Source: Roseomonas sp. (lineage in GTDB: Bacteria > Pseudomonadota > Alphaproteobacteria > Acetobacterales > Acetobacteraceae). Taken from it: DNA of 64,000 bases. Position numbers and translations under genes: made by a program. The stretch lies in assembly GCA_020249775.1 (NCBI GenBank), contig JADCFA010000018.1, positions 62,001-126,000 of the forward strand, in the 5' to 3' direction. Positions 1-9,379 of the stretch are shown piece after piece. A model generated the notes under the pieces. The model did no database searches, was not told the DNA's origin, and saw only the letters and a program-made list of their open reading frames with translations. Position 1 is the first letter of the stretch, and each line of letters begins with the position of its first letter.

Positions 1-178
1 TCAGGACATGACCACCGATGCGGAAAATACCGTCTCCGAAGCGCTCCGAGATCTGGCCCGCTGGCTCTACCGCCAGCTCCAACGGGAATACGAGCATCTG
101 ACCTCGGACGAGGCCGTCGACGAGGCGATTGCGGCGAATGGCTACACCTTCACCGAAGCGGGCCGGCGCTTCGGCTGA
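1..178 (+). CDS. C-terminal fragment of an ICE hypothetical protein
   Basis: The open frame enters from the left edge and ends with TGA at 176-178. The 58 visible residues are acidic and helical, with a WLYRQLQREYEHLTSDE stretch followed by an AIAANGYTFTEAGRRFG tail. I recall similar tails in small conserved proteins just upstream of the strawberry-notch helicase gene on alphaproteobacterial plasmids and ICEs, sometimes labelled antitoxin-like. I cannot assign a function. The gene reads in the same direction as the downstream helicase and probably belongs to the same transcription unit. Confidence 0.6.
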   Translation, partial: QDMTTDAENTVSEALRDLARWLYRQLQREYEHLTSDEAVDEAIAANGYTFTEAGRRFG

Positions 179-299
179 AGCAGGCACGCGTACATCTCAC
201 GAGAGGGAGAGAGGGGCCGGGACGGGTTTGAGCCCGGACGGTCGAGAGAGAGCGCCCATGGGCTCGTCCTGTTCCCGCTCTCCTTTCGAGGTTTTCCCC

Positions 300-3200
300 A
301 TGTACGATCGTTCCGCGCCAGCCGTACAAGAACATACGCCGGCATCTCATCTGCCACGCACCGACCGAACCGCCGCACTGCTCGGCGCCGCCCGATCCAT
401 CCTCCCCCATCTCGAAGCCGGCCGACATGTGGACGCCACCCTGCTTCGTGAAGCGATGGAAGCGAGCTTCAGGGCGTCCGACGCTGCCGGAGCCTGGGAT
501 TGGAAGCTTGCCTATGATGCTTGCGAAGCAGCGACCGTTCTTTTCGTCCGCAAATACGGCAGAGCGCTTTTGCACAAAGCCGGTTCTCCGGCCGCCGCCC
601 TGCCGCTGATCGCGAAAGTCGCCGGGCTGCTTCCCACGCACACGCGCCGCACGCTCGACAGCGAGACCTTCCAGCAGTTCTCGACGCCCATCCCTCTCGG
701 ACTCATCGCGGCGACCGCTGCCGCCATCCTGCCCTCCGACCGCGTGCTCGAGCCTTCGGCAGGGACCGGCTTACTCGCGATCCTGTCGGAGATCGCGGGC
801 GCGACCTTGATCCTCAACGAACTGGCGGAGACCCGGGCCAGCCTCCTCTCCTCGCTCTTTCCGGCCGTTCCCGTCACGCGCTTCGATGCGGCGCAGATCG
901 ACGATTACCTGGACCCAGCCGCAGTCCCGAACGTCGTGCTGCTGAACCCGCCATTCTCTGCACTTGCAAATGTCTCTGGGCGCATGGGCGACGCGGCACT
1001 GCGGCACATCGCGTCCGCGCTCGCCCGCCTCGCCGAAGGCGGGCGCCTGGTGGCCATCACGGGCGCCAATTGCGGCCCGGACTATCCCGCCTGGCGCGAG
1101 GCGTTCATGCGCCTGCAGGAGCGCGGGCGCGTCGTGTTCACCGCGAGCATCGACGGCGCCGTCTATGCCAAGCACGGCACCGCCATCGACACGCGGCTCA
1201 CCGTCTTCGACAAGCTGCCGGCGGACGATCCGGCCCGGTTTCCGGCATCACCGGGAACCGCACCCGACGCGCGCACACTCATGGATTGGGTCACGAAGCA
1301 GGTTCCGTCGCGCCTCACGCTGGCGGACTCTCTCGCCCTGCCCACGCCGTCGCCGATGACGTCGAAGCGGGTTGCCCGTCCGATTGCGCGCGGTCCCGCG
1401 AATTCAGCTCTCAGATCCTCGCTCGACGAGCCCAGCTACGTGGATCTCGCCTATGAGACCCTCGACTGGCAGCCGGCCGAGGGCGGTCGCCTGACCGACG
1501 CCATCTACGAGGAATACGCACTTCAGACGATCCGCATTCCCGGTTCTCAGGCGCATCCGACCAAGCTCGTGCAATCGGCGGCTATGGCGTCGGTCGCGCC
1601 GCCCAAGCCGAGTTATCGCCCGCGCCTGCCCGAGCGGCTCATCATAGAGGGCGTCCTGTCGGACGCGCAGCTCGAAACCGTGATCTATGCTGGCGAGGCG
1701 CACACGGGCTTCCTCAGCGGCGCCTGGACCGTTGACGCGACATTCGATCTCATTTCCGCGGCAGCCGACGACGCGCCATCCGCCGTCCGCTTTCGGCGCG
1801 GTTTCATGCTGGGCGACGGCACGGGCGCGGGCAAGGGGCGCCAGTCTGCCGCCATCATCCTCGACAACTGGCTGCGCGGACGGCGCAAGGCCCTCTGGAT
1901 CTCGAAGTCCGACAAGCTGATCGAGGACGCGCAGCGCGACTGGTCGGCGCTCGGCATGGAGCGCCTGCTCGTGACGCCGCTCTCCCGCTTCCCGCAAGGA
2001 CGGCCGATCACACTGCCGGAAGGCATCCTATTCACCACCTACGCCACGCTACGGTCCGATGAGAAAGCCGAGAAGATTTCGCGCGTCCGGCAGATCGTCG
2101 ATTGGTTGGGCTCCGATTTCGACGGGGTGATCATCTTCGACGAGAGCCATGCCATGCAGAACGCCGGCGGCGGCAAGGGAGAACGAGGTGACGTCGCACC
2201 CTCGCAGCAGGGCCGTGCAGGCTTGCGCCTCCAGCACGCACTCCCCGCCGCCCGCATCGTCTATGTCTCGGCAACAGGCGCCACCACCGTGCACAATCTC
2301 GCCTATGCCCAGCGCCTCGGCCTGTGGGGCGGCGAGGACTTCCTCTTCGCCACTAGGGCCGAATTCGTCGCTGCCATCGAGGCCGGTGGCGTGGCGGCGA
2401 TGGAGGTGCTGGCGCGCGATCTTCGCGCCCTCGGCCTCTATACTGCGAGGTCGCTGTCCTATGACGGCGTCGAGTACGAGCTGGTCGAGCACCCGCTCAC
2501 CGATGAGCAACGCCGCATCTATGACGCCTATGCTGGCGCGTTCTCCATCATCCACAACAACCTCGATGCCGCGATGCGCGCCGCGAACATCACCAGCGAG
2601 ACCGGCACGCTCAACCCGCGCGCCAAATCAGCCGCTCGCTCGGCCTTCGAGAGCACCAAGCAGCGCTTCTTCGGACACCTGCTGACCTCGATGAAGACCC
2701 CGACCCTGATCCGCTCGATCCTGCGCGATCTCGATGAGGGGCACGCGGCCGTCGTCCAGATCGTCTCCACCGGTGAGGCGCTGATGGAGCGGCGACTGGC
2801 CGAGGTGCCCACCGAGGAATGGAACGACGTGCGCGTCGACATCACGCCCCGCGAATATGTCCTTTCTTACCTTCAGCACTCCTTCCCGGTGCAGCTCTAT
2901 GAGCCGTTCACCGACGCGGAAGGCAATCTCTCTTCGCGACCCGTTACCCGCGATGGCCAGCCCGTCGAGAGCCGCGAAGCGGTCGCCCGGCGTGACCGGC
3001 TGATCGAGAAACTCGCAAGCCTTCCGCCGGTTCCTGGCGCGCTTGATCAGATCGTCCAGCGGTTCGGAACCGACATGGTGGCCGAAGTCACCGGGCGCGC
3101 GCGGCGCATCATTCGCAAAGGTGATCGGCTGATGGTCGAGAACCGTCCCGGCTCCGCCAACCTCGCCGAGACCGCCGCCTTCATGGACGATGCCAAGCGC

Positions 3201-4634
3201 ATTCTGGTGTTCAGCGACGCCGGGGGGACCGGGCGTAGCTACCACGCTGACCTCGCCGCGCGGAACCAGCGCCTTCGTATCCACTATCTCCTCGAACCGG
3301 GCTGGAAAGCCGACGCCGCCATTCAGGGCCTTGGTCGCACCAACCGCACCAACCAGGCGCAGCCGCCGCTGTTTCGTCCGATCGCAACCGACGTGAAAGC
3401 CGAGAAGCGCTTCCTGTCGACCATTGCCCGCCGGCTCGACACGCTCGGGGCGATCACCCGCGGCCAGCGCCAGACCGGCGGACAGGGCCTCTTCAGACCC
3501 GAGGACAATCTCGAAAGCCCCCACGCGCGCGACGCACTGCGGCAGCTCTACCTGCTGATCGTCCGCGGCAAGGTCGATGGCTGCCCGCTCCAGCTCTTCG
3601 AGAGCGCGACCGGCCTCAGCCTGATGGACGACACGGGCATCCGCGACGAGCTGCCGCCGATCACGACCTTTCTCAATCGGTTGCTGGCGCTAACGATCGA
3701 CCTCCAAGGCGTGTTGTTCACCGCCTTCGAGCAGCTTCTCAATGCCCGGATTGCTGGGGCGCTGGCCAGCGGCACCTATGACATCGGGCTGGAGACGCTG
3801 AAGGCCGAGAGCTTCGTCGTCACCGACCGGCACACCATCTATACGCACCCGGCCACCGGCGCCGAGACCCGATTGCTGACGATCACGCAGCGCGAGCGCA
3901 ACCGGCCCCTGTCGCTCGATCAGGCGTTCGAGCTTCTGGCCGACCCGCGGGCAGCCTTGCTCATCAACGAGCGATCCGCCCGGGCGGCGGTGCAGGTGCC
4001 AGCCCCGAGCATTATGCTGGATGATGGTGAAATCGAACGCCGGGTGCGTTTGCTCCGGCCAATGGAACACCACCATGCATCGCTGGCGGCGATGGCGGAG
4101 AGCCATTGGCGGGCGGCTGATCGCGATGTCTTCGCGGCGGCGTGGCAGCGCGAACTGGCGCAGATCCCGGAGTTCACCGACAGCTCGATCCATATCGTGG
4201 CCGGGCTCTTGCTCCCGATCTGGAAGCGCCTGCCGGACGAGTCCACGCGCGTCTATCGCCTCCAAACGGACGACGGCGAACGCATCATCGGTCGGCGAGT
4301 CTCACCGGCGTGGGCAGCGACCGCACTCTCGACCGGCGCGCCGACGCTGACACCCGCCGATGCTTTCGCAGCCTTGGTAGCAGGCGGCACGGTCCTCGAT
4401 CTCGCTGAAGGCCTCCAACTTCACCGCGCGCGGGTGATGGGCGTCCACCGCATAGAACTGTCGGGGTTCTCCGACACGATGCGCGATCGCCTCCGGTCCT
4501 ACGGGCTGTTCCACGAGATCATCTCCTGGAAGCTGCGCATGTTCATTCCCACCGACGCGACCGGTGTGGCCGTCCTCGCCAAGGTGATGGAGCGCTATCC
4601 CGTCGCGCGTATCTCTGAACGGGAGGCCGCGTGA
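300..4634 (+). CDS. Strawberry-notch-type DNA methyltransferase/helicase fusion
   Basis: This 1444-residue protein joins an N-terminal class I SAM-dependent methyltransferase-like fold to an SF2 helicase core. The methyltransferase part shows a VLEPSAGTG motif near residue 148 and an NPPF catalytic motif near 215, typical of N6-adenine methylases. The helicase part shows a Walker A-like GDGTGAGKGRQ near residue 505, a DESHAMQN Walker B box near 613, and a strawberry-notch C-terminal region with GLGRTNRTNQ. The family is common on conjugative elements, where it is thought to modify or protect incoming DNA; that role is inferred. I chose the ATG at 300 because a GAGG ribosome-binding site lies about 9 nt upstream; longer readings extend into unrelated leader sequence. 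The stop overlaps the next start by one base, suggesting translational coupling with the Toprim gene. Confidence 0.88.
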   Translation: MYDRSAPAVQEHTPASHLPRTDRTAALLGAARSILPHLEAGRHVDATLLREAMEASFRASDAAGAWDWKLAYDACEAATVLFVRKYGRALLHKAGSPAAALPLIAKVAGLLPTHTRRTLDSETFQQFSTPIPLGLIAATAAAILPSDRVLEPSAGTGLLAILSEIAGATLILNELAETRASLLSSLFPAVPVTRFDAAQIDDYLDPAAVPNVVLLNPPFSALANVSGRMGDAALRHIASALARLAEGGRLVAITGANCGPDYPAWREAFMRLQERGRVVFTASIDGAVYAKHGTAIDTRLTVFDKLPADDPARFPASPGTAPDARTLMDWVTKQVPSRLTLADSLALPTPSPMTSKRVARPIARGPANSALRSSLDEPSYVDLAYETLDWQPAEGGRLTDAIYEEYALQTIRIPGSQAHPTKLVQSAAMASVAPPKPSYRPRLPERLIIEGVLSDAQLETVIYAGEAHTGFLSGAWTVDATFDLISAAADDAPSAVRFRRGFMLGDGTGAGKGRQSAAIILDNWLRGRRKALWISKSDKLIEDAQRDWSALGMERLLVTPLSRFPQGRPITLPEGILFTTYATLRSDEKAEKISRVRQIVDWLGSDFDGVIIFDESHAMQNAGGGKGERGDVAPSQQGRAGLRLQHALPAARIVYVSATGATTVHNLAYAQRLGLWGGEDFLFATRAEFVAAIEAGGVAAMEVLARDLRALGLYTARSLSYDGVEYELVEHPLTDEQRRIYDAYAGAFSIIHNNLDAAMRAANITSETGTLNPRAKSAARSAFESTKQRFFGHLLTSMKTPTLIRSILRDLDEGHAAVVQIVSTGEALMERRLAEVPTEEWNDVRVDITPREYVLSYLQHSFPVQLYEPFTDAEGNLSSRPVTRDGQPVESREAVARRDRLIEKLASLPPVPGALDQIVQRFGTDMVAEVTGRARRIIRKGDRLMVENRPGSANLAETAAFMDDAKRILVFSDAGGTGRSYHADLAARNQRLRIHYLLEPGWKADAAIQGLGRTNRTNQAQPPLFRPIATDVKAEKRFLSTIARRLDTLGAITRGQRQTGGQGLFRPEDNLESPHARDALRQLYLLIVRGKVDGCPLQLFESATGLSLMDDTGIRDELPPITTFLNRLLALTIDLQGVLFTAFEQLLNARIAGALASGTYDIGLETLKAESFVVTDRHTIYTHPATGAETRLLTITQRERNRPLSLDQAFELLADPRAALLINERSARAAVQVPAPSIMLDDGEIERRVRLLRPMEHHHASLAAMAESHWRAADRDVFAAAWQRELAQIPEFTDSSIHIVAGLLLPIWKRLPDESTRVYRLQTDDGERIIGRRVSPAWAATALSTGAPTLTPADAFAALVAGGTVLDLAEGLQLHRARVMGVHRIELSGFSDTMRDRLRSYGLFHEIISWKLRMFIPTDATGVAVLAKVMERYPVARISEREAA

Positions 4635-5695
4635 TGACCGGCTTTGACGCATCCGATCTGGCGGCCCGCCTTGCTGGCCAGGCCGAGGCCGTGTGCCGGC
4701 ACTATCTGTCCAACGGCACAAGGCAGGGAGGCTACTGGCTTGTCGGCGACGTGCGCAACACGCCGGGCCGCTCGATGTTCGTGCGGCTCAAGGGGCCGGT
4801 GACCGGCAAAGGCGCTGCGGGCAAATGGACCGACGCCGCCACCGGAGAGCATGGCGATCTGCTCGACGTCATCCGCGACACCTGCAGCCTTCCCGACTTC
4901 AAGCAGATTGCTGAGGAAGCCCGGCGCTTCTTGAGCCTCCCGCACCCAGAGCCAGCACAAGAGCCGCGACGAGGCAGGACGTCCGCGGCACCAACGGGAT
5001 CGCCTGAAGCCGCGAGGCGTCTGTTCGCAATGGCGCAGCCGATTAGGGGCACACTCGCCGAAACGTACCTGCGCAGACGCGGCATTACGTCTTTGCACGA
5101 AACCGGATCGCTGCGCTTCCATCCCCGCTGCTACTATCGTCCCGACGAACACGCGCCGACCGAGATTTGGCCGGCAATCATCGCTGCCGTCACAGATCTC
5201 AACGGCGAACTCACCGGCGCGCACCGCACCTGGCTGGACCCCGGCGGCTTCAACGAGGCGACTCTGGGCAAGGCGCCAGTCGAGACACCGAGGCGGGCGA
5301 TGGGCAATCTCCTCGGGTCTGCCGTGCGCTTCGGACTGCCGGGCTCGGTGATGGCGGCCGGCGAAGGCGTCGAGACCATGCTGTCGCTGCGCTGCGTCCT
5401 GCCCACCATGCCGATGGCGGCCGCGCTTTCAGCGGCACATCTCGCCGCCATCCAATTCCCCGACACGCTGCACCGGCTGTATGTCGCGCGCGATGACGAT
5501 CCCGCTGGCGATGCAGCGGTGACGACATTGATGACCCGCGCGGCGGAAGCGGGCATCGAGGCGGTCATCCTGTCTCCGACCCTCGGCGACTTCAATGAAG
5601 ACCTCCGGCTGCTGGGTCTCGCGGCGCTCCGGGCGGCCATCCGTGTCCAGATCGCGCCCCAGGACGTCGCACGCTTCATGGAGCATGCAGCCTAA
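4634..5695 (+). CDS. Toprim-domain primase-like protein (DUF7146/Toprim)
   Basis: This 353-residue protein has an N-terminal DUF7146-like region (residues about 1-100, with the KGAAGKWTDAATGEHGDLLD segment) and a C-terminal Toprim domain. Toprim hallmarks are the Glu in AAGEGVETMLS (near residue 240) and the acidic cluster ARDDDPAGDAA (near 280). Such proteins act like truncated primases or DNA-metabolism factors on plasmids and ICEs. No zinc-binding primase module and no helicase domain are visible, so it probably works with a partner, perhaps the upstream helicase. Translation is coupled: the helicase TGA overlaps the ATG. A GTG one codon upstream could also serve as start; a GGGAGG site lies at 4621-4627. 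Confidence 0.82.
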   Translation: MTGFDASDLAARLAGQAEAVCRHYLSNGTRQGGYWLVGDVRNTPGRSMFVRLKGPVTGKGAAGKWTDAATGEHGDLLDVIRDTCSLPDFKQIAEEARRFLSLPHPEPAQEPRRGRTSAAPTGSPEAARRLFAMAQPIRGTLAETYLRRRGITSLHETGSLRFHPRCYYRPDEHAPTEIWPAIIAAVTDLNGELTGAHRTWLDPGGFNEATLGKAPVETPRRAMGNLLGSAVRFGLPGSVMAAGEGVETMLSLRCVLPTMPMAAALSAAHLAAIQFPDTLHRLYVARDDDPAGDAAVTTLMTRAAEAGIEAVILSPTLGDFNEDLRLLGLAALRAAIRVQIAPQDVARFMEHAA

Positions 5696-6049
5696 CCGGG
5701 ATGGAGGCAGGCGGTTGTTGGTCGAGCACTTCATACAAAACCCGCCTCTGGGATGACCATTGCGCCAGAGGACCGCGCCCCGGCCTTCCAGAGGGCGATC
5801 GGCCATCAGACGGTCCGTCCGGGCAACCTTGTGGCCGACTATTTTCCGGCGGCCCGCTCCACCCCACGCGGTAAAGCCGCGCGGGGACCCCGGCTCGGGC
5901 CTTTCCATCGCGAGACAAAATAGCCGGCCCCTGCGGTCCTTCGCGCACGCTGCGGCCCCTCGCTTCGCTCCGGGTGCCAGTCCAGCCCGTCCGACGGCTT
6001 CGTCGCCATGAAGGCCGCGGCGGTCGCGGTCCAGCGAACGGAGCTTCCC
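5696..6049. other. Structured non-coding leader upstream of the DUF2493 gene
   Basis: No convincing gene lies in these 354 bases. They contain a long-range inverted repeat: GGCCGACTATTTT at 5833-5845 against AAAATAGCCGGCC at 5917-5929, 12 of 13 matching. Inside it sits a hairpin with 10-nt arms 5862-5871 and 5877-5886 (one mismatch) and a TAAAG loop. From memory, leaders of very similar composition recur upstream of this gene on other alphaproteobacterial elements. That suggests a conserved RNA or DNA structure rather than spacer. The role is unknown. Confidence 0.55.
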
Positions 6050-6973
6050 ATGAGCGATCATGACGAGTTTGAACCCGACCACACCTCCTCTCCAACCGAT
6101 CATGTCCTGACTGAGCTTCAGCTCTACGGCTTCCACCCGCGCGAGGATGAACCGGATCCCCGGCCTATCCCGGAAGATCGCGTGATAGCAGGCGCCGTCG
6201 CCGACATCTTCGATGCGCTGATCGCCACCATGGCCGACACCGGCCTCGATGCAGACCTCGATGACCTGCTGTGGTCAACGGTCAACAGCTTCCACCGCGC
6301 CGTCGAACGGGTCGAACGCACACTCGACGACAACGAGCAGGCGCAGAAGCAAGGGCAGCGTGAACAGGACGGCTCCGAGGTGAAGGCCGTGCAGCTCGAA
6401 GCGCTGATCGCCACAGGACAGCGGCTCATCGAACGCCGCGACGCCCTCGAACTTTTCCGCGACACTGGCGCCGACCTCTACCGCAAGACGACCGGCTCGA
6501 ACTGGTCTCCCCGCCATGGCTCACGCGTCAACCATCGCCAGCTCACCTCTGCGATGATCGACAGCCGCGACTTCATCGCCGCACGCAAGCGCGCCGATCG
6601 CGAGGTGCTGCTGCCCGCCGGGCCGAAGATCGCGCTGACCGGCGGGCTCGACTTCAACGACCACCAACTGATCTGGGCCAAGCTCGACCAGGTTCGCGCG
6701 AAGCATCCCGATATGGTGCTGATGCACGGCAAGTCTCCGAAAGGGGCCGAGAAGATCGCCGCCCGCTGGGCCGACCACCGCGGCGTCGCGCAGATCGGTT
6801 TTGCCCCCGACTGGACCAAGCACGGCCGTTCAGCCCCGTTCAAGCGCAACGATCAGATGCTGGACGTACTGCCGATCGGGGTTATCGTCTTCCCCGGCAC
6901 CGGCATCCAGGACAACCTGGCCGACAAGGCGAAGAAGCTCGGCATCCCGGTCTGGAGGTTCGGCGGCGCGTGA
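6050..6973 (+). CDS. DUF2493 (SLOG/YspA-like) protein
   Basis: This 307-residue cytosolic protein has an acidic helical N-terminal half and a C-terminal DUF2493 domain (about residues 185-305). DUF2493 is a SLOG-superfamily Rossmann fold related to YspA and thought to bind nucleotides or nucleotide-like ligands. The domain shows a beta-strand/loop KIALTGGLDFND, an MVLMHGKSPKGAEKIA segment and a PIGVIVFPGTGIQDNLADKA ligand loop. ATG at 6050 is preceded by GGAGC. The same protein commonly follows the strawberry-notch/Toprim pair on ICEs. The biochemical role is unproven; a sensor function in DNA transfer or stress is only inferred. Confidence 0.8.
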   Translation: MSDHDEFEPDHTSSPTDHVLTELQLYGFHPREDEPDPRPIPEDRVIAGAVADIFDALIATMADTGLDADLDDLLWSTVNSFHRAVERVERTLDDNEQAQKQGQREQDGSEVKAVQLEALIATGQRLIERRDALELFRDTGADLYRKTTGSNWSPRHGSRVNHRQLTSAMIDSRDFIAARKRADREVLLPAGPKIALTGGLDFNDHQLIWAKLDQVRAKHPDMVLMHGKSPKGAEKIAARWADHRGVAQIGFAPDWTKHGRSAPFKRNDQMLDVLPIGVIVFPGTGIQDNLADKAKKLGIPVWRFGGA

Positions 6974-6980
6974 GCGCCGC

Positions 6981-7733
6981 CTATTCCAAATCGACTTTCC
7001 AGAACTTCAGAACATTCTCGACCTCAGTCTTCGGATAGTGAAGTAAATTGGCACTGGCGAGAGCAGACCGAATCTTCGACTTCCGCTTTTCGATTTCGCG
7101 TTCGATGCGCGGCGTGAAGGGTGCGGTCCCCGGAGGCAAGACGCCACGCCGATCCGCGTTTGGCCAACTCTTCGGATAGTAGGGAGGTGTCCAGCCAGAT
7201 CGCACCTGTTCAGCCTGTTCGGCGACCGCCTCATGCTCGCATGCCCATCCGTACAGATGGAAAGCGCATACGCGCAGCATGGCTTTGATTTCAGGAAGGG
7301 TGTCGGTGAAGCCCTTCAGCGAGGTGGGCAGCCACACCATATTCGCAACACAGGAGAAATAGCGTGGATCCTGCACCACGCTGCTGCCCTGCGCGAACGA
7401 TGGATCGTCGTAACCCCAGATGTGACAGACGGTCCAGTTTTTCGGCCTTGGGGACGCGACGTCGAGCGCGGCGACAAGGGCGTTCAGCGCAGCCACATTT
7501 CCTTCGAACTTCTCCGCCGTGACCCCGGTCAGCTTGCGCGTGTTCGTATAACGCCGCGTCCACGCGGCATCAAAGAGCGGCCGACCGCGCGCAGTATGCG
7601 GTGCCCAGACCGGCAGCGCGCGAAACGTGTCGGGATGTACCCAACGTGCCGTCCGCTCGATGAGTTCGACGATGGCAGGAATATCCGACCTCAAGGCCTC
7701 GTTGCCATCCGGCACATGGAATCCGCTTGCCAT
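6981..7733 (-). CDS. Uncharacterised HNH-like protein, cargo gene
   Basis: This 250-residue protein is on the strand opposite to all neighbouring ICE genes, and its stop lies 7 nt from the end of the DUF2493 gene. It starts at ATG 7733, behind a GGGAGG site. The centre holds NWTVCHIWGYDD (about residues 98-110) followed by a CVANMVWLPTSLKGFTD segment (about 130-146). This spacing of a histidine-containing strand and an N-x-x-x-LP helix recalls HNH nucleases, but I cannot identify the metal ligands with certainty. The C-terminus is lysine-rich. Opposite orientation and insertion between conserved backbone genes point to a single-gene cargo insertion, possibly defence-related. Confidence 0.6.
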   Translation of the reverse strand: MASGFHVPDGNEALRSDIPAIVELIERTARWVHPDTFRALPVWAPHTARGRPLFDAAWTRRYTNTRKLTGVTAEKFEGNVAALNALVAALDVASPRPKNWTVCHIWGYDDPSFAQGSSVVQDPRYFSCVANMVWLPTSLKGFTDTLPEIKAMLRVCAFHLYGWACEHEAVAEQAEQVRSGWTPPYYPKSWPNADRRGVLPPGTAPFTPRIEREIEKRKSKIRSALASANLLHYPKTEVENVLKFWKVDLE

Positions 7734-8027
7734 TTTCCTCCCAGACGAAGCTGTCGCCTCGCATGCGCGAGACGTCCGGTTGAGGTCTTGGCGGCAAGGC
7801 TGTTGAGAAGATCACGACTACCATTTCGGGCCGGCCGACACACCCCCGCTTATCTGCGCTGATCCTTGGTCAGACTGATCGCCTGACGCCATCAACCCGT
7901 AAAGGGTCGGCTATGCGAGCATGCCGCCGCTTCGGCTGCGCCTGCGCGGTGATTGCAGCGCTCAGTCCGACACTTCGGGCGCCTGTCAGCGGGGGATGGT
8001 CCTCCGCTCGGAACAGGAGCCGGACCG

Positions 8028-8192
8028 ATGTCCCTCAACGACGCATATGCCTTCGCAAACAGCCTCGCTGGCACCCTCATGGTCGCCATCATCATCTTCC
8101 GGGCGGGCGACGGCACGCTGTCTGTCACTCCCTGCAACGAGTTCGACGGCGATGCCGAGATCGTGGCCGAGATCGATCCGTTCGACGTTTGA
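8028..8192 (+). CDS. Small conserved ICE hypothetical protein (54 aa)
   Basis: This short gene encodes 54 residues beginning MSLNDAYAFANSLAG and ending in an acidic EIDPFDV tail. An AGGAG ribosome-binding site precedes the ATG at 8028. The segment after residue 12 is hydrophobic (LMVAIIIF) but short; it reads more like a beta-rich small globular fold than a membrane anchor. I recall near-identical small proteins on alphaproteobacterial conjugative elements, all uncharacterised. No function is proposed. Confidence 0.65.
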   Translation: MSLNDAYAFANSLAGTLMVAIIIFRAGDGTLSVTPCNEFDGDAEIVAEIDPFDV

Positions 8193-8333
8193 CGTCTGGC
8201 GGAACAGCTTCGCGGGCGGAGATCGCTTCGATTTCCGCTCCCGAAGCGCGTCGAATTTGGCTATACTCCGCTTCGCGCCTTGGTGGTGGTGGATGGCGCA
8301 CCCGTCAGACCTATTCTCACGGAGGCCACCACC

Positions 8334-8774
8334 ATGATCGTCTTCGCCATTCTCGGTTCGCTTGCCGCCATCGGCGTGCTTTGCTGGTTGCTGTTCACGC
8401 TCGCCGTCTTTGCGCTTCCAGCCTTCATGGGCGTCAGCGCGGGCATTTGGGCGCATGAGACCGGCGCGGGCCTGGGCGGCGCCATCGTCATCGGCGCAGC
8501 TGCCGCCGGAATGGCACTCGGCGTCGGCCAGCTTCTGCTCGCCATCCTGCGGCCGGCCTGGCTGAAAATGCTCGTCGCCCTAGCTTTCGTTGCGCCAGCG
8601 GCCATCGCGGGCTTTCACGCGACGCATGGCATCGTGAAGCACACCATGCCCTCGGAAACCTGGCAGCTCGTGTTCTCGGTCGTCGGGGCAATCGCCGTTG
8701 CAGTCACGGCCTTCATCCGCGTGACGTCACTGACCCCGCCCGGATCGACCAGCCGAGGCATTGCCAATGCCTGA
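8334..8774 (+). CDS. Four-helix integral membrane protein of the ICE backbone
   Basis: This 146-residue protein is almost entirely hydrophobic. Predicted membrane segments lie at about residues 1-32 (glycine/leucine rich), 42-68, 78-95 and 107-128, with short polar links and a polar tail. There are no recognised catalytic motifs. ATG at 8334 follows a GGAGG box. It is a single gene between the 54-aa ORF and a 600-base non-coding stretch. It may affect mating-pair formation or surface properties, but this is only a guess from topology and context. Confidence 0.65.
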   Translation: MIVFAILGSLAAIGVLCWLLFTLAVFALPAFMGVSAGIWAHETGAGLGGAIVIGAAAAGMALGVGQLLLAILRPAWLKMLVALAFVAPAAIAGFHATHGIVKHTMPSETWQLVFSVVGAIAVAVTAFIRVTSLTPPGSTSRGIANA

Positions 8775-9379
8775 ATGCCGAACTGAACACGGAGCCGGAC
8801 TAGAAGGCGGTGATGCACCGCGCGTCAACCGCCGATCTGACGTGGAATCGGGCGAAAAGGCGCGCACGGCAGCGCGCAACCTGTCATCCCGCCGGGCTCG
8901 CTGGTCGTCTGCTCCGAGGCTGCTCATCCGGCAACGAACCAAGCGCAGGTCGACAGGCGGCACTGGTCAGGCGCCCCTCATCAGCCGGACGCGACGTGCC
9001 AGCTGAGCGCTCAGAAAGTCGATCGCGTGAACCGCGCATGCCACCTTGGCCGATGCCCTGCGGCGCCACGTCATCCCCTCGGGATCTAGCCAGATCGAGC
9101 GCACCCAAGCGGCCTCATCAATGGCCTGATCTGGCCGAAGACCGGCTAACGCCTCGCTCGCCTATGGCGCAACAGCGGCGTCACAACTTTCTTCCCCTGC
9201 CGGCTGCGCCGTCATTCCTCGCGCGACAAGAAAGTTCCTCCTTTGCTGTCAGGCCCCAAGCCTACCCCAGCAAACTGGGGACCCCAGGCAGGGGTGCCCC
9301 GTCGATCGCCTCCGGCCCGTCGATCGCCATCGAGGCCGCAATGGTGCGGTCTCGAGACTTCAGATCGAGGAGAACTGAC
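8775..9379. other. 605-base non-coding stretch with inverted repeats
   Basis: I see no supportable gene. Two structures stand out. A perfect 9-bp inverted repeat pairs AACTTTCTT (9185-9193) with AAGAAAGTT (9228-9236). A compact hairpin has CCCCAG at 9265-9270, loop CAAA, and CTGGGG at 9275-9280. The region precedes the first DUF736 gene and could hold its promoter and regulatory sites. Confidence 0.5.
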
